Shown here piece by piece: positions 8,246 through 16,782 of a DNA stretch of 64,000 bases (its first letter is position 1; each line of letters opens with the position of its first letter). Origin of the DNA: Clostridium transplantifaecale (lineage in GTDB: Bacteria; Bacillota; Clostridia; Lachnospirales; Lachnospiraceae); assembly GCF_900626075.1 (NCBI RefSeq), contig NZ_UYZY01000006.1, forward strand, positions 286,483-350,482. Direction: 5' to 3'. The notes under the pieces are model-generated. The model was not told where the DNA came from. It made no database searches and saw only the letters and a program-made list of their open reading frames with translations. The translations under genes were made by a program, and so were the position numbers.

Positions 8246-9664
8246 CTATTTTTTCATGCCCATTTCCTCTTTACATCTCTGGATAAAGGAATGCAGTATC
8301 TTGGCCGTCATGCCCCATATTACCTGATTCTCGTACTGATAGAACATTACTTTATATTTTCCTTTACGCCAATGGTATTCTTCTCCGTTCGGGATCAGCT
8401 CAAATGGGAAGTCTTTTCCCGGTATTGTCTGCACCTCTGTGGAATAGCTTTCCGGCTCATGGGCCAGGAACCATTTCAGAGGGACCGTAAATATATGGTC
8501 TACTTCTTCGGCCGAGAATGTTCCGCGGTATCCCTTGAGTTCCGCCAGGAATGGATATACTCCCATGTTGGCGGGAGTGATGAGTATGTCGAGCGGGGCT
8601 ATCATGTCAATCTGGTTTTCGTAAATGCCCAGTTCTTCCATTGTTTCACGGATAGCGGCCTCTTTTCTTGTCTCTCCCGGCTCCACTGCGCCGCCAGGGA
8701 AGCAAACCTCTCCCGGCTGGCTCTTCAGCACGTCGGATCTGACTTCGAATAAAAGATGATATTCCCCGTCTTTTTTAACAAGCGGTACAAGCACTGAAAA
8801 ATCCACCCCATCCTCGTGATCTAACCGCCCCGGATGGCGGTCTGCCCAAAGGCGTTTCATGGTCATTGTCATGCTTCCTTCCGTTGCATGAAGGAAAGCG
8901 GCTACGGCGTGGTTGAATTCTGCGCTTTTTTTCAATGCGATGAAATGGTCTCCGCGGATCAGCTTCAGCCTGCTGCCGGGAATCGCACGGTGTATATGCC
9001 TCGTATGGCCGTCTCTTATCATATCTTCCGTTCCCGCAATGACAAGCACCGGCATTTTGAGCTTTTTAAGCTCCGACGGATGAATCCAGGGTTCCTTGAC
9101 CATCAGGCCCAAAAGCTCTGTCTTCTGCTCCAGGGAACCCTTATACCGCTCTCTTTCTTCGGGCTGCTTCTCTGAGCCGGCTGTTTTTCCTGCGGGCATC
9201 TTATTTCCGGCCGCCCTTTTCACGGTCTTCTTTCCCCCGGACAGCTTTGGCGCCATTCTGCGGAAACGGCAGAGTTCATACTCTGCTGCTATTGGAAGCT
9301 GTACGGAAGATATTACTCCAAATGGATTCAGATTCGCTCCGTTTAGAATAAGGCGGTCTACATATTCCGGATAGTGCAGCGCGAATGTTAGAGCAATGTT
9401 ACCTCCGTCACTGAAGCCAAGAAGAATAATCCGCCTGAGCTTTTTATCATCGAGAAAGTTCTTTAAATCTTCTGCAAACTGTTCCAGCGTGAAGGGCGCC
9501 GTCCCTCTCGGAGATTTTCCGTGCCCTCTCGTGTCTATAGCTATAACCCGGTATTTCTTTGAGAAAAACCGGATTTGTTTTTCAAAATAAGTGCCGTCCT
9601 CCCCATTTCCATGGAGCAGGATCATTGGCTGCCCCTTTCCGCTTTCCCGGTAATAGAGTTTCAT
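8246..9664 (-). CDS. Alpha/beta-hydrolase fused to a Nudix hydrolase
   Basis: The 472-aa protein joins two enzymes. Residues 1-260 are an alpha/beta-hydrolase: oxyanion HGNGEDG near 19-25, nucleophile elbow GFSDG with Ser85, acid region GTED near 211-214 and catalytic His240 in GDH. A charged, low-complexity insert (about 145-180) sits in the cap. Residues ~285-472 are a Nudix domain with a complete box at 324-346 (GGAVEPGETRKEAAIRETM followed by EELG), close to CoA pyrophosphatases of the NudL type. The reading frame is continuous and no second start is obvious. A role in CoA or acyl-CoA clean-up is inference. GGAGG precedes the ATG at 9664. Confidence 0.88.
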   Translation of the reverse strand: MKLYYRESGKGQPMILLHGNGEDGTYFEKQIRFFSKKYRVIAIDTRGHGKSPRGTAPFTLEQFAEDLKNFLDDKKLRRIILLGFSDGGNIALTFALHYPEYVDRLILNGANLNPFGVISSVQLPIAAEYELCRFRRMAPKLSGGKKTVKRAAGNKMPAGKTAGSEKQPEERERYKGSLEQKTELLGLMVKEPWIHPSELKKLKMPVLVIAGTEDMIRDGHTRHIHRAIPGSRLKLIRGDHFIALKKSAEFNHAVAAFLHATEGSMTMTMKRLWADRHPGRLDHEDGVDFSVLVPLVKKDGEYHLLFEVRSDVLKSQPGEVCFPGGAVEPGETRKEAAIRETMEELGIYENQIDMIAPLDILITPANMGVYPFLAELKGYRGTFSAEEVDHIFTVPLKWFLAHEPESYSTEVQTIPGKDFPFELIPNGEEYHWRKGKYKVMFYQYENQVIWGMTAKILHSFIQRCKEEMGMKK

Positions 9665-9690
9665 TCCTGTTCCTCCGTTTTACTTTTTTG

Positions 9691-9761
9691 TTTTATTACT
9701 GTTTTTTATTTTATTACTGTTTTTTATTTTATTGCTGTTTTTAATTTTATGCTGTTTCTTC
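9691..9761. repeat. 18-bp tandem repeat upstream of the hydrolase-Nudix gene
   Basis: Two identical 18-bp units (TTTTATTACTGTTTTTTA), one with two changes and a partial fourth follow each other directly. The array lies just ahead of the start codon region of the minus-strand hydrolase gene and could vary promoter spacing. The only frame through it encodes repetitive Tyr/Phe/Cys and is not a gene. Confidence 0.75.
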
Positions 9762-9880
9762 TTCCTTGTCCTCTGTCTTTTAAACCCCGGCTGTTTTGCC
9801 GGAAGTCTCATTCTGCTATTTTATCACATTTAGTGAACCTGTTGCAGTTATTTCATCGCATTTCGACAACATTTTCCCGC

Positions 9881-9908
9881 AGTTCTATATTGCCAGTTCT
9901 ATATTGCC
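9881..9908. repeat. 14-bp tandem duplication
   Basis: AGTTCTATATTGCC occurs twice back to back in the otherwise empty 9762-9943 stretch. It looks like a simple slippage duplication; no function is visible. Confidence 0.6.
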
Positions 9909-9943
9909 GGTCCCGGAGGCAGCGTATTCTTATTACGGGTACC

Positions 9944-11062
9944 TCAATTGTTTTCTGTACTGTCTGCACCACTGTTTCCTGAGCCGTATTTGTGCCTGCT
10001 GTTTTTATCGTATTCTTCCACCAGATCTTCGATCAGCATTAACCCGACGGGACCAAGAATGAATCCCAGAAATCCAAAAAGCTGAAGGCCAACATACATC
10101 GACATCAACGTTTCCAGCGGCGACAGGCCCATCTTTTTTCCCATCAGCTTGGCCTCAACGAACTCCCTCAGGAAGTAGCACACCAGATAGACGCCCAGGA
10201 GCATCAGGCCCTGATACCACTTTCTTTGCAGTAACAGAAAAATGCCCCAGGGTATCAGAACCGTGCCTGTTCCAAAGATAGGCAGCGCATCCAGAAGCCC
10301 GATTCCGATTCCCGCGATGATATAGTAAGGATTTCCGATCGCTATTAAAGTCAGTATGCAGAGACAGGTGGTCAGAAAGAGAATTACAAACTGGGTCTTA
10401 AGCCATGCATTTCCCGTCAGCGCCAGTCTCTTGCCCAGAAGGGAAAACTCTCTCCTGAAAATGGAATTGTACCGTCTCTCCCTCAGCTCATCCATCTCCT
10501 GGAGGGAAAGGATGGATGCAATAAAAAGAATCACCGTTATGATTGCCACTTTAATGAAAAATCCAAAAACGGCCACGGAATTGACTACCAGATTCGGCAT
10601 TGTTGCCGTTTTAAACGCTCTGGCTGTGCCCAGGAGCACATCCTGCATCATTTTTACCAGGACGCCCTCTTTCAGGCGGCAGAATGCCTCCACCGAATGG
10701 CACATGCCGGTCAGCCATTCATCGAAGCTCTGAATCCATCCCGGTACGGCATTGACCAGCTGGTTGGCTTCCATAAAAAGACGCCGTCCCCCATAGAAAA
10801 AGCCCGCGCCAAGAAGTGTGAGAACTAAAATAATCTCGATTCCTCCAATCACCCCAATCGGCACGCCGCAGGATTTTCCCTTGATCTGAAAGCGCAGCTT
10901 CCGCTCCAGAAAAGCCGCGGACGGCCGTAGAATTAAGGCAATCAGATATGAAACAAGAAATGGCAGAAACAGCGGTAAAAGGAATTTAAAACAAAGATAG
11001 ACAGCGGCCGTCACTCCCGCTGTCAATAGTACTTTTCGCTGCTTTTCCGTGAATTCCGGCAT
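9944..11062 (-). CDS. AI-2E/PerM family membrane protein, YtvI-like
   Basis: This ~372-aa integral membrane protein of the PF01594 superfamily has paired N-terminal helices (about 15-45 and 62-85), a soluble central region and a helical C-terminal half ending in the family's glycine-rich GIGIGLLDALPIFGTG and LFGFLGFILGPVGLM motifs. In sporulating Firmicutes relatives are annotated as sporulation membrane protein YtvI; other members export small molecules. ATG at 11062, behind AGGTGG, is preferred to the GTG nine bases earlier. The hydrophilic tail (after about residue 350) is rich in Asn, Ser and Gly. Confidence 0.82.
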   Translation of the reverse strand: MPEFTEKQRKVLLTAGVTAAVYLCFKFLLPLFLPFLVSYLIALILRPSAAFLERKLRFQIKGKSCGVPIGVIGGIEIILVLTLLGAGFFYGGRRLFMEANQLVNAVPGWIQSFDEWLTGMCHSVEAFCRLKEGVLVKMMQDVLLGTARAFKTATMPNLVVNSVAVFGFFIKVAIITVILFIASILSLQEMDELRERRYNSIFRREFSLLGKRLALTGNAWLKTQFVILFLTTCLCILTLIAIGNPYYIIAGIGIGLLDALPIFGTGTVLIPWGIFLLLQRKWYQGLMLLGVYLVCYFLREFVEAKLMGKKMGLSPLETLMSMYVGLQLFGFLGFILGPVGLMLIEDLVEEYDKNSRHKYGSGNSGADSTENN

Positions 11063-11081
11063 CTGTCCCACCTGCTTTCCC

Positions 11082-11156
11082 TAGAGCGTGTTTGAAAATT
11101 CATTCCCGCAAAGTGCGACACCCAACTGACGGAAAGCAATCTTCAAACACGCTCTA
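11082..11156. repeat. 75-bp inverted-repeat element (TAGAGCGTGTTTGAA arms)
   Basis: Fifteen-base perfect inverted arms, TAGAGCGTGTTTGAA (11082-11096) and its complement (11142-11156), flank a 45-bp core. Parts recur at the 3' end of larE (about 16779-16796) and at 25177-25201, so this is a dispersed small palindromic element. It sits just upstream of the YtvI-like gene. Confidence 0.8.
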
Positions 11157-11271
11157 ATATTTTCTGAATGAAATTAGTATCACCACAGGCCGTGCATCTT
11201 ATGCCCGGATAATCAGACGGAATCTTAATTTCCAACTTTTATATTTTTCTGCCTCAGGAATCTGATTCAAA

Positions 11272-11326
11272 ACAAAAATGCAGGAACATCGTCTGTATCT
11301 CACCATACTCCGACATTCCTGCATCC
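11272..11326 (-). terminator. Probable terminator of the rluA-acyP pair
   Basis: Arms ATGCAGGAA and TTCCTGCAT pair across a ~30-base loop; on the minus strand the stem is followed by a T-rich run. It lies 120 bp beyond the acylphosphatase stop. The remaining 11330-11448 stretch shows nothing recognisable. Confidence 0.55.
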
Positions 11327-11448
11327 TCTTTTGTAAGCTTCTCTTCAGTTTCTTTAAGGAGCTTACCCATGGTCTCGCCCATTTATGATTTGTACTTCTT
11401 TTGTACAGACAGTATTATAAGCAAAACAATTAAAAATATTCAAACTTT

Positions 11449-11727
11449 TTAATATCCGATTACACGGAAACTGCTCTCCCTATCATCGGTGTTTTTCACC
11501 TCTGCTTCTATCCCTGTAATACGGATAAAATGGCCTTCCTCCAACTGTCTGATCATCCGGTCGATGGATTCCTCATCTCCCTGCACTTCCATTTCCACCC
11601 GCTCATCCCAGAGATTTCTAACCCAGCCCGTCAGACCGAGACTCTGGGCGGCGTGCATGGCGCGGTACCGGAAACCGACACCCTGAACCATTCCGCTGAA
11701 ATAGATATGTTTCCTGATCCTCTTCAT
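11449..11727 (-). CDS. acyP: Acylphosphatase
   Basis: This 92-aa enzyme hydrolyses carboxyl-phosphate bonds such as those in acetyl phosphate or carbamoyl phosphate. The family signature GMVQGVGFRYRA at residues 12-23 contains the phosphate-binding loop and the catalytic arginine; the catalytic asparagine is in WVRN near residue 38. Length is exactly typical. Its ATG overlaps the stop of the pseudouridine synthase gene (ATGA), so the two are translationally coupled. Confidence 0.95.
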   Translation of the reverse strand: MKRIRKHIYFSGMVQGVGFRYRAMHAAQSLGLTGWVRNLWDERVEMEVQGDEESIDRMIRQLEEGHFIRITGIEAEVKNTDDRESSFRVIGY

Positions 11728-12527
11728 CGTTCACCGAACCTTTCAAATGCCTTTCCGCGCGGTTTCATGGAAAATTCCATGTTTTTGCCGGTGGAGGGAT
11801 GGTCAAAGGACAGCCTAACGGCGGCAAGGGCCAGTTCCCGCTCTCCCCTGCCCCTTACCGGACTTTGCACCGTCTGCATGTTAACGCCGGTCGGCAGGGT
11901 TCCTCCCCACTGCGGATTGTATTTTCCGTCGCCCCAGAGAGGAGTGCCGTGGCCGGAAAACTGCACTCGTATCTGGTGATGCCGGCCGGTCAGAAGCTCT
12001 ACTTCCACAAGAGAAATCGTATCTATCCCAGATTCTGCGGCGCCAGTCATATTTTCCGTGTCCCTGACATCTATCACGCGGTACTTCAGTTCCGCCCTTT
12101 TGCTGTCCGGTGTATTCTTATCCACAATTCGGGAATAGTTGTTCCTCCCGTCTTTCAACAGATAATCCACATAGTTACCCACAATATCCACAAGTTTTCC
12201 ACATATTACCGCATTGTATATTTTCTTCATCCGGCCGTCCTGAACCTGCTTACTAAGGGAGGCAGCGGCCTTCTGATTCTTTGCATAGACCATGACGCCG
12301 CCAACAGGCTTGTCCAGCCTGTGGATAACTCCCACATAAGGTTCCACAGGCCGTGTGGATGCTTTTGTGGACAGCTTTGTGGATAAATGGGATAACTCCG
12401 CTCTCTTCAGATAATTTTTAATTTCACTGACCATATCCGGCTCAAATCCACGGCTGGTCTGGGACTCCAGCCCTGCCGGTTTTTCCACCACCATAATATC
12501 GCAATCTTCAAATAGTATATTTAACAT
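11724..12527 (-). CDS. RluA family pseudouridine synthase
   Basis: The 267-aa protein isomerises uridine to pseudouridine in rRNA or tRNA. It has the catalytic-aspartate motif HRLDKPVGGVMVYAK (about 86-100), the N-terminal VEKPAGLESQ block and the RHHQIRVQFSGHGTPLWGD block that binds the base. No S4 RNA-binding domain precedes the catalytic domain, as in the short RluA/YlyB-like members. ATG 12527 has AGAGG seven bases upstream. It is the first gene of a pair with acyP. The exact RNA target is not predictable. Confidence 0.92.
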   Translation of the reverse strand: MLNILFEDCDIMVVEKPAGLESQTSRGFEPDMVSEIKNYLKRAELSHLSTKLSTKASTRPVEPYVGVIHRLDKPVGGVMVYAKNQKAAASLSKQVQDGRMKKIYNAVICGKLVDIVGNYVDYLLKDGRNNYSRIVDKNTPDSKRAELKYRVIDVRDTENMTGAAESGIDTISLVEVELLTGRHHQIRVQFSGHGTPLWGDGKYNPQWGGTLPTGVNMQTVQSPVRGRGERELALAAVRLSFDHPSTGKNMEFSMKPRGKAFERFGER

Positions 12528-12898
12528 TGTTTATCCTCTGCTCTTATTTTTATAATTTGACTTTCTCATCTTTACTATGCATATACTCGTTTTACTGTCC
12601 CCCGGATTCTCTTTTCTTTAATTCTCTTTTCTTAGATTCTCGTTCCTTAGATTCTCTTCCAAATAAGTGTCGTTCCAACAGCCATTGTTCAATCTGTTTC
12701 CGGTTTCTATGTCTCATTTTACTATGATAAGGCCCGTTCTTCAAGTAACATCTAACAGGCCGGCGGCAGATTTTACCTGACCGCGGCAATACCTGCTGCT
12801 TTACGTTTTAATTCTGCTTTCTGTTATTGTCCTGAAAAAAATAATAATTCCGTCTTGAATATTTGCACAAAAAAGAGTATAGTATAGTTAAATATAAG

Positions 12899-12919
12899 AT
12901 GTAGTTTTCAAAACTACAT
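12899..12919. promoter_or_regulatory. 21-bp palindrome, candidate operator upstream of the hemolysin III gene
   Basis: ATGTAGTTTT and its exact complement AAAACTACAT flank a single central C. The palindrome lies within the 560-bp gene-free stretch 12528-13085, 167 bp before the hlyIII start and just after an AT-rich TATAGT segment. Size and symmetry fit a repressor site, but no regulator gene adjoins it. Confidence 0.55.
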
Positions 12920-13085
12920 AACAGATTAGTCAAAACTTGATCTCAGCAAAATTTACAGGATTGCTGACACCGCGGAGAACTCAAACAAATATTTTGCATG
13001 CTTTTATATTCTATTATGTAATTTTTCGGTAATGACCGGTATTGATACGTAACAAAATTTCTACAGGTTGTAAGGAGGTAATCTT

Positions 13086-13736
13086 ATGAAAATTAAAGTC
13101 AAAGACCCTGGCAGTGCACTGACCCATTTTATCGCCATGGTAGGAGCAGGCGCGGCGGCGGTTCCGCTGCTGCTGAAGGCATCACACGAACCGGATCATA
13201 TTCATTTTGCGGCTCTGTTTATTTTTATCGTCAGCATGATCCTTCTGTACGCGGCCAGCACTATCTATCATACACTTGATATTTCGGAAGAAGTTAACAA
13301 ACGCCTGAGAAAACTGGATCATATGATGATCTTTATACTGATTGCAGGAACCTATACCCCGGTATGCCTCATTGTCCTGGGTGATAAATCGGGATATTCC
13401 ATGCTGGCCCTTGTCTGGGGAATTGCCCTGGCGGGTATTATTATTAATGCCCTCTGGATCAACTGCCCGAAGTGGTTTTCCTCTCTGATTTATATTGCCA
13501 TGGGCTGGGTCTGCGTCCTGGCTTTCAAGCAGATTGTCCTGGCTCTGCCCGGAGCTGCTTTCGGCTGGCTTCTGGCCGGGGGCATCATTTACACCGTGGG
13601 AGGCATCATATATGCACTGAAGCTGCCTATCTTCAATTCCAGGCACAAGAACTTTGGTTCCCATGAGATTTTCCATCTCTTTGTCATGGGTGGAAGCCTT
13701 TGTCATTATATTATGATGTATGCTTTTGTAGCGTAA
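13086..13736 (+). CDS. Hemolysin III (TrhA/PAQR) family membrane protein
   Basis: The 216-aa protein has seven predicted helices and the PAQR signatures: LTHFIAMVGAG near the start, ASTIYHTLDIS with the conserved Ser/His around residue 60, and HEIFHLFVMGGSLCHYIMM at the C-terminus, whose histidines form the zinc site in this superfamily. Members are named for hemolysin III of Bacillus cereus, but most are housekeeping membrane proteins tied to fatty-acid homeostasis. A strong AAGGAGG site precedes the ATG. It stands alone, with a terminator 60 bp downstream. Confidence 0.92.
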   Translation: MKIKVKDPGSALTHFIAMVGAGAAAVPLLLKASHEPDHIHFAALFIFIVSMILLYAASTIYHTLDISEEVNKRLRKLDHMMIFILIAGTYTPVCLIVLGDKSGYSMLALVWGIALAGIIINALWINCPKWFSSLIYIAMGWVCVLAFKQIVLALPGAAFGWLLAGGIIYTVGGIIYALKLPIFNSRHKNFGSHEIFHLFVMGGSLCHYIMMYAFVA

Positions 13737-13798
13737 ACCTGACACACAGCCTTCTTATTCAGAAACTTCCGGAGTCAAAACTGAAAAAAATTTTTTTT

Positions 13799-13841
13799 AT
13801 AACAAAAGAGCCACAGGTCGTCCCTGCGGCTCTTTTGTTAT
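13799..13841. terminator. Bidirectional terminator
   Basis: A perfect stem, ATAACAAAAGAGCC with its complement GGCTCTTTTGTTAT, encloses a 15-base loop, with T or A runs on both sides. It ends transcription of hlyIII from the left and of the DUF2441 gene from the right, whose stop codon it overlaps. Confidence 0.88.
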
Positions 13842-14239
13842 GCCCCCTGAAAATACACCCCCTTACAATTATTTGCATCGCCGGTGAACAGATTTCCCTT
13901 GATCCTCAGCTTTACAATCGAATAAGTCGGTCTGCCCCATGCGATAAAAAGCCCGGCCCACTTTTCGGCCTCCTCCGGGCTGTCCGAAACATACAGGCAG
14001 CTCATTCTGGATGGAAATTCCGGATACTTGAGCTTCCGCACTTTTTCCAGCGCCAATTCCCTCATCGCCACTCTCGTATGATGTTCAAGAGTTTCCGCTT
14101 TATAATTTTCCGGGTGAGCGTAGATATCCTGTACAATATCCAGCTTTTCATATACTCTTTGATAAACTCCGCTGTGGTGTATTTCATTAAAAAATATATG
14201 CTGCCCCTTCTTCCATCCTATATAATAAAAGTATATCAC
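13838..14239 (-). CDS. DUF2441-like protein, C-terminally shortened
   Basis: The 133-aa product has a distinctive block, GQHIFFNEIHHSGVYQRV, then EHHTRVAMRELALEKVRK, PSRMSCLYVSDSPEEAEKWA and GRPTYSIVKLRIKGNLFTGDANNC, which I recognise as the uncharacterised DUF2441 family. Relatives as I recall them continue well beyond the GDANNC point with another 50-100 residues, whereas this one stops after eight more residues, inside the bidirectional terminator. The likely start is a GTG with no clear ribosome site. It may be a decaying gene. Function unknown. Confidence 0.6.
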   Translation of the reverse strand: MIYFYYIGWKKGQHIFFNEIHHSGVYQRVYEKLDIVQDIYAHPENYKAETLEHHTRVAMRELALEKVRKLKYPEFPSRMSCLYVSDSPEEAEKWAGLFIAWGRPTYSIVKLRIKGNLFTGDANNCKGVYFQGA

Positions 14240-14425
14240 AAACCTGAAAGTTAAGATATTTTCTTCCCGGACTTGAAAATCTTTTTATTTCTTATTATTG
14301 TTCCTGCTTTCATTTCATTCCTCTTTCTTCCATATAAGAGATCTTCTGTAAAACAAAAATCCATATTTGCTTATAAATTCAAATTTAATAGGTAATCACT
14401 TATCATTTTTATTATTTTTATGTAT

Positions 14426-14454
14426 TTTACATATTAATTGTCATGAAATATAAT
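14426..14454 (+). promoter_or_regulatory. Promoter of the chromate-transporter operon
   Basis: TTTACA (14426-14431), 17-bp spacer and TATAAT (14449-14454) lie 62 bp before the first ATG. The 14240-14425 stretch is AT-rich and otherwise empty. Confidence 0.7.
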
Positions 14455-14515
14455 CCAATTATCGAATTCGACAAGCACAAAAAGGAATGGAATAAAAAGG
14501 AGAAGGTAAACGATT

Positions 14516-15115
14516 ATGAATAAGAAGGCAGACGTTAAGACGTTATGGATTCTGTTTAAATCAATGTTTGTTTTAAGCGCATGTACCTTTGGCGGCGGTT
14601 TCGTCATTGTGTCGTTAATGAAAAAGAAATTTGTAGAGGAACTTAAATGGCTGGATGAAAGTGAGATGTTAGATATCACGGCAATCACACAGTCCTCGCC
14701 GGGACCCCTTCCGGTCAACGCTTCCGTTATTATCGGATATAGAATGGGCGGAATTATCGGCTCGCTGACGGCTATCCTCGGCACCATTATACCGCCGATG
14801 TTTATTATCTCCGTCATCTCCATGTTTTACACGGAGTTTCGCACCAATACCTACATTGCAATCGCCCTTCAAGTCATGAGAGCCGGAGTTGCTGCGGTTA
14901 TTATGGATGTGGTTTGGAATCTGGCGGCCAATGTCTGCAAGACAAGACGTTTCCTGTATGTGGGAATGATGACGGTCTCTTTTATCGCAACATTTTTCCT
15001 GGGCGTCAGCGCTATGGTCGTCATCTTAGTCTGCCTGGGTATCGGCCTTGCGGATCTTGGAATCACTATGAGAAAACAGGCAGGAAAGAGGGAGGAATCA
15101 TATGCTGCTGATTAA
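14516..15115 (+). CDS. Chromate transporter, first half-protein
   Basis: This 199-aa membrane protein is one half of a split CHR transporter. It shows the family motif FGGGFVIVSLM near residues 23-33, the QSSPGPLPVNASVIIGYRMGG block and about six hydrophobic helices. Short CHR proteins work as pairs of antiparallel halves; in larger ChrA proteins both halves are fused. The family exports chromate or related oxyanions, but natural substrates in anaerobes are unknown. AAGGAGAAGG precedes the ATG. The next gene overlaps by 14 bp. Confidence 0.93.
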   Translation: MNKKADVKTLWILFKSMFVLSACTFGGGFVIVSLMKKKFVEELKWLDESEMLDITAITQSSPGPLPVNASVIIGYRMGGIIGSLTAILGTIIPPMFIISVISMFYTEFRTNTYIAIALQVMRAGVAAVIMDVVWNLAANVCKTRRFLYVGMMTVSFIATFFLGVSAMVVILVCLGIGLADLGITMRKQAGKREESYAAD

Positions 15116-15677
15116 ATTATTTTTAAGTTTTATCCAGGTAGGACTTTTTAGTGTAGGCGGAGGCTATGCCGCAATTCCGCTGATTCAGAACCAGATAGTA
15201 AACATCCATGGCTTAATGACCCTGGAGGAATTTACCGACTTAATCACAATCGCAGAAATGACACCCGGACCGATTTCCATCAACTCATCGACTTTCGTCG
15301 GTATGAGACTTTCAGGGCCCTTTGGCGTAATTCTCTGTACGCTGGGCTGCATTATACCGTCGTTCATCATCTGTCTTACACTGGCACATTTTTATTATAA
15401 ATACCGCAGCTTTTCAGGCGTTCAGACCGTACTCGGCGCGCTGCGTCCGGCCGTTGTGGCATTGATTGGTTCAGCCGGACTCTCCATCCTGTTACTGGGA
15501 CTTTTTCAGTCCGGGCTTCAGGGCGTAAGACTTGAGAATTTCCATGTGATTGAATGTCTTCTTTTCATCGGAGGCCTATATCTCCTCCGGAAAAAGAAAG
15601 CCGGTTCCATTTCCGTAATACTTGGCAGCGGCGTCGTGGGAACCGTTATGTACCTGGCCACCGGCCTTGCGCTTTAA
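15102..15677 (+). CDS. Chromate transporter, second half-protein
   Basis: The 191-aa partner has the matching repeat: FSVGGGYAAIPLIQNQ near the N-terminus and AEMTPGPISINSSTFVGMR following, then several helices and a basic cytoplasmic loop (LRKKKAG). The overlap with the first gene and GGGAGG upstream of the ATG point to coupled translation and a 1:1 complex in the membrane. A terminator follows within 60 bp. Confidence 0.93.
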   Translation: MLLIKLFLSFIQVGLFSVGGGYAAIPLIQNQIVNIHGLMTLEEFTDLITIAEMTPGPISINSSTFVGMRLSGPFGVILCTLGCIIPSFIICLTLAHFYYKYRSFSGVQTVLGALRPAVVALIGSAGLSILLLGLFQSGLQGVRLENFHVIECLLFIGGLYLLRKKKAGSISVILGSGVVGTVMYLATGLAL

Positions 15678-15716
15678 ATAAGTTAACAAGAAAAATCTGA
15701 ACATGAAAGTGTATTT

Positions 15717-15774
15717 AAAAATAAATCCCGCCATCTGTATGCCTCATTTTCAACAGATGGCGGGATTTATTTTT
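15717..15774. terminator. Bidirectional terminator between chr and lysR
   Basis: Arms AAATCCCGCCATCTGT and ACAGATGGCGGGATTT pair around a short loop, with A- and T-rich flanks. It separates the plus-strand chromate genes from the minus-strand nickel/lar block. Confidence 0.9.
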
Positions 15775-15837
15775 AGAATTTGCTCCGGTGTGCAAAATAG
15801 GCGGGGCAGTTAGGCTGATTATAAATGTGTCAGTACA

Positions 15838-16716
15838 TTAGGGCTGAACCGATGCACAGATTTCTATAAACCGCTCCATGGACTGGGAGATAAATTTATT
15901 TTTGTGGTAAATCAGTTTAATTTTTCTCTTCATCTGGATATTTTCTACGTTCAGGGCGTGGACCTCACCGCAGGCTATCTCCTTTTCAATCACCAGTCTG
16001 GAAAGGATGGCAATCCCCTCTCCGTTCATCACCGCCTTTTTAATCGTCTCGGTATTACTGCAGCTCCACTTGTTTTTCATCCTGATTTCATGTTCCAGCA
16101 GAAACTGTTCAAACTGGTTGCGCTCCACGCTTCCTGTTTCCCTGGAAATCAGGGCGTGGCCGGTCAGTCCGCCCAGCGTGATGTCGGGATGGTCAAACAG
16201 CTCGTGTTCCGGTCCCACGACGAGCATCAGCTCATCGTCACAGACGTCTTTCTTCACCAGCTCTCCGCTTCTCACAATTCCCTCTACCACTGCAATATCC
16301 AGCTCACTTCTTTGAATCATCCCCTCAATGGCTGCCGTATTGTCCACAACAACGCGGACATCGATACCGGGAACCGCTACTTCCAGGCTCTTTATCAGGG
16401 ACGGGAGCAGCCTGGTTCCGACGGATACACTGCCTCCTACGCGTATCATATTGCCTGCGGAAGTATCGTTTAAAAATCCCTCCATATTTTCGAAAGAGTC
16501 AATGATATGACGTGCATAGGGAAGCAGCTTCCGGCCCGTTTCGGTTATATAGATTCTTTGTGACAGACGTTCAAAAAGCTTCACATTATAGTACGTCTCC
16601 AGCTCACGCACCGCCTGGCTGACGGAGGGCTGTGAAATGTGCAGACTGTCTGCCGCGGCCCTCATCTTCCCGCAGTCAGCAACCGCTACAAATATCTGTA
16701 AATGTCTTATCGTCAT
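15838..16716 (-). CDS. LysR family regulator at the end of the nik-lar block
   Basis: The 292-aa protein has an N-terminal winged helix (MTIRHLQIFVAVADCGKMRAA, then ISQPSVSQAVRELE) and a two-lobed co-inducer domain beginning near residue 90. ATG at 16716 is chosen because GAGGAGAAG stands right before it; the upstream extension has none. It follows larE by 66 bp on the same strand, so it may be co-transcribed and regulate nickel uptake or the use of lactate or another LarA-type substrate. No NikR-like gene is present, so this is the only candidate local regulator. Confidence 0.88.
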   Translation of the reverse strand: MTIRHLQIFVAVADCGKMRAAADSLHISQPSVSQAVRELETYYNVKLFERLSQRIYITETGRKLLPYARHIIDSFENMEGFLNDTSAGNMIRVGGSVSVGTRLLPSLIKSLEVAVPGIDVRVVVDNTAAIEGMIQRSELDIAVVEGIVRSGELVKKDVCDDELMLVVGPEHELFDHPDITLGGLTGHALISRETGSVERNQFEQFLLEHEIRMKNKWSCSNTETIKKAVMNGEGIAILSRLVIEKEIACGEVHALNVENIQMKRKIKLIYHKNKFISQSMERFIEICASVQP

Positions 16717-16782
16717 ATCATCTTCTCCTCTGCCGCCGGACTGAGCCATGCACTTTATCCGTTATTTCTGATTTTAGAATTT

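Noticed and set aside
9559..9744. Frame encoding repeated YYCFLF segments
   Set aside because: It arises from the 18-bp tandem repeat and the opposite strand of the hydrolase-Nudix gene.
12592..12789. 65-codon minus frame ending in repeated RESK/KREL residues
   Set aside because: It begins at TTG without a ribosome site, and its tail follows from a degenerate repeat of TTCTCTTTTCTTA. No family is recognisable.
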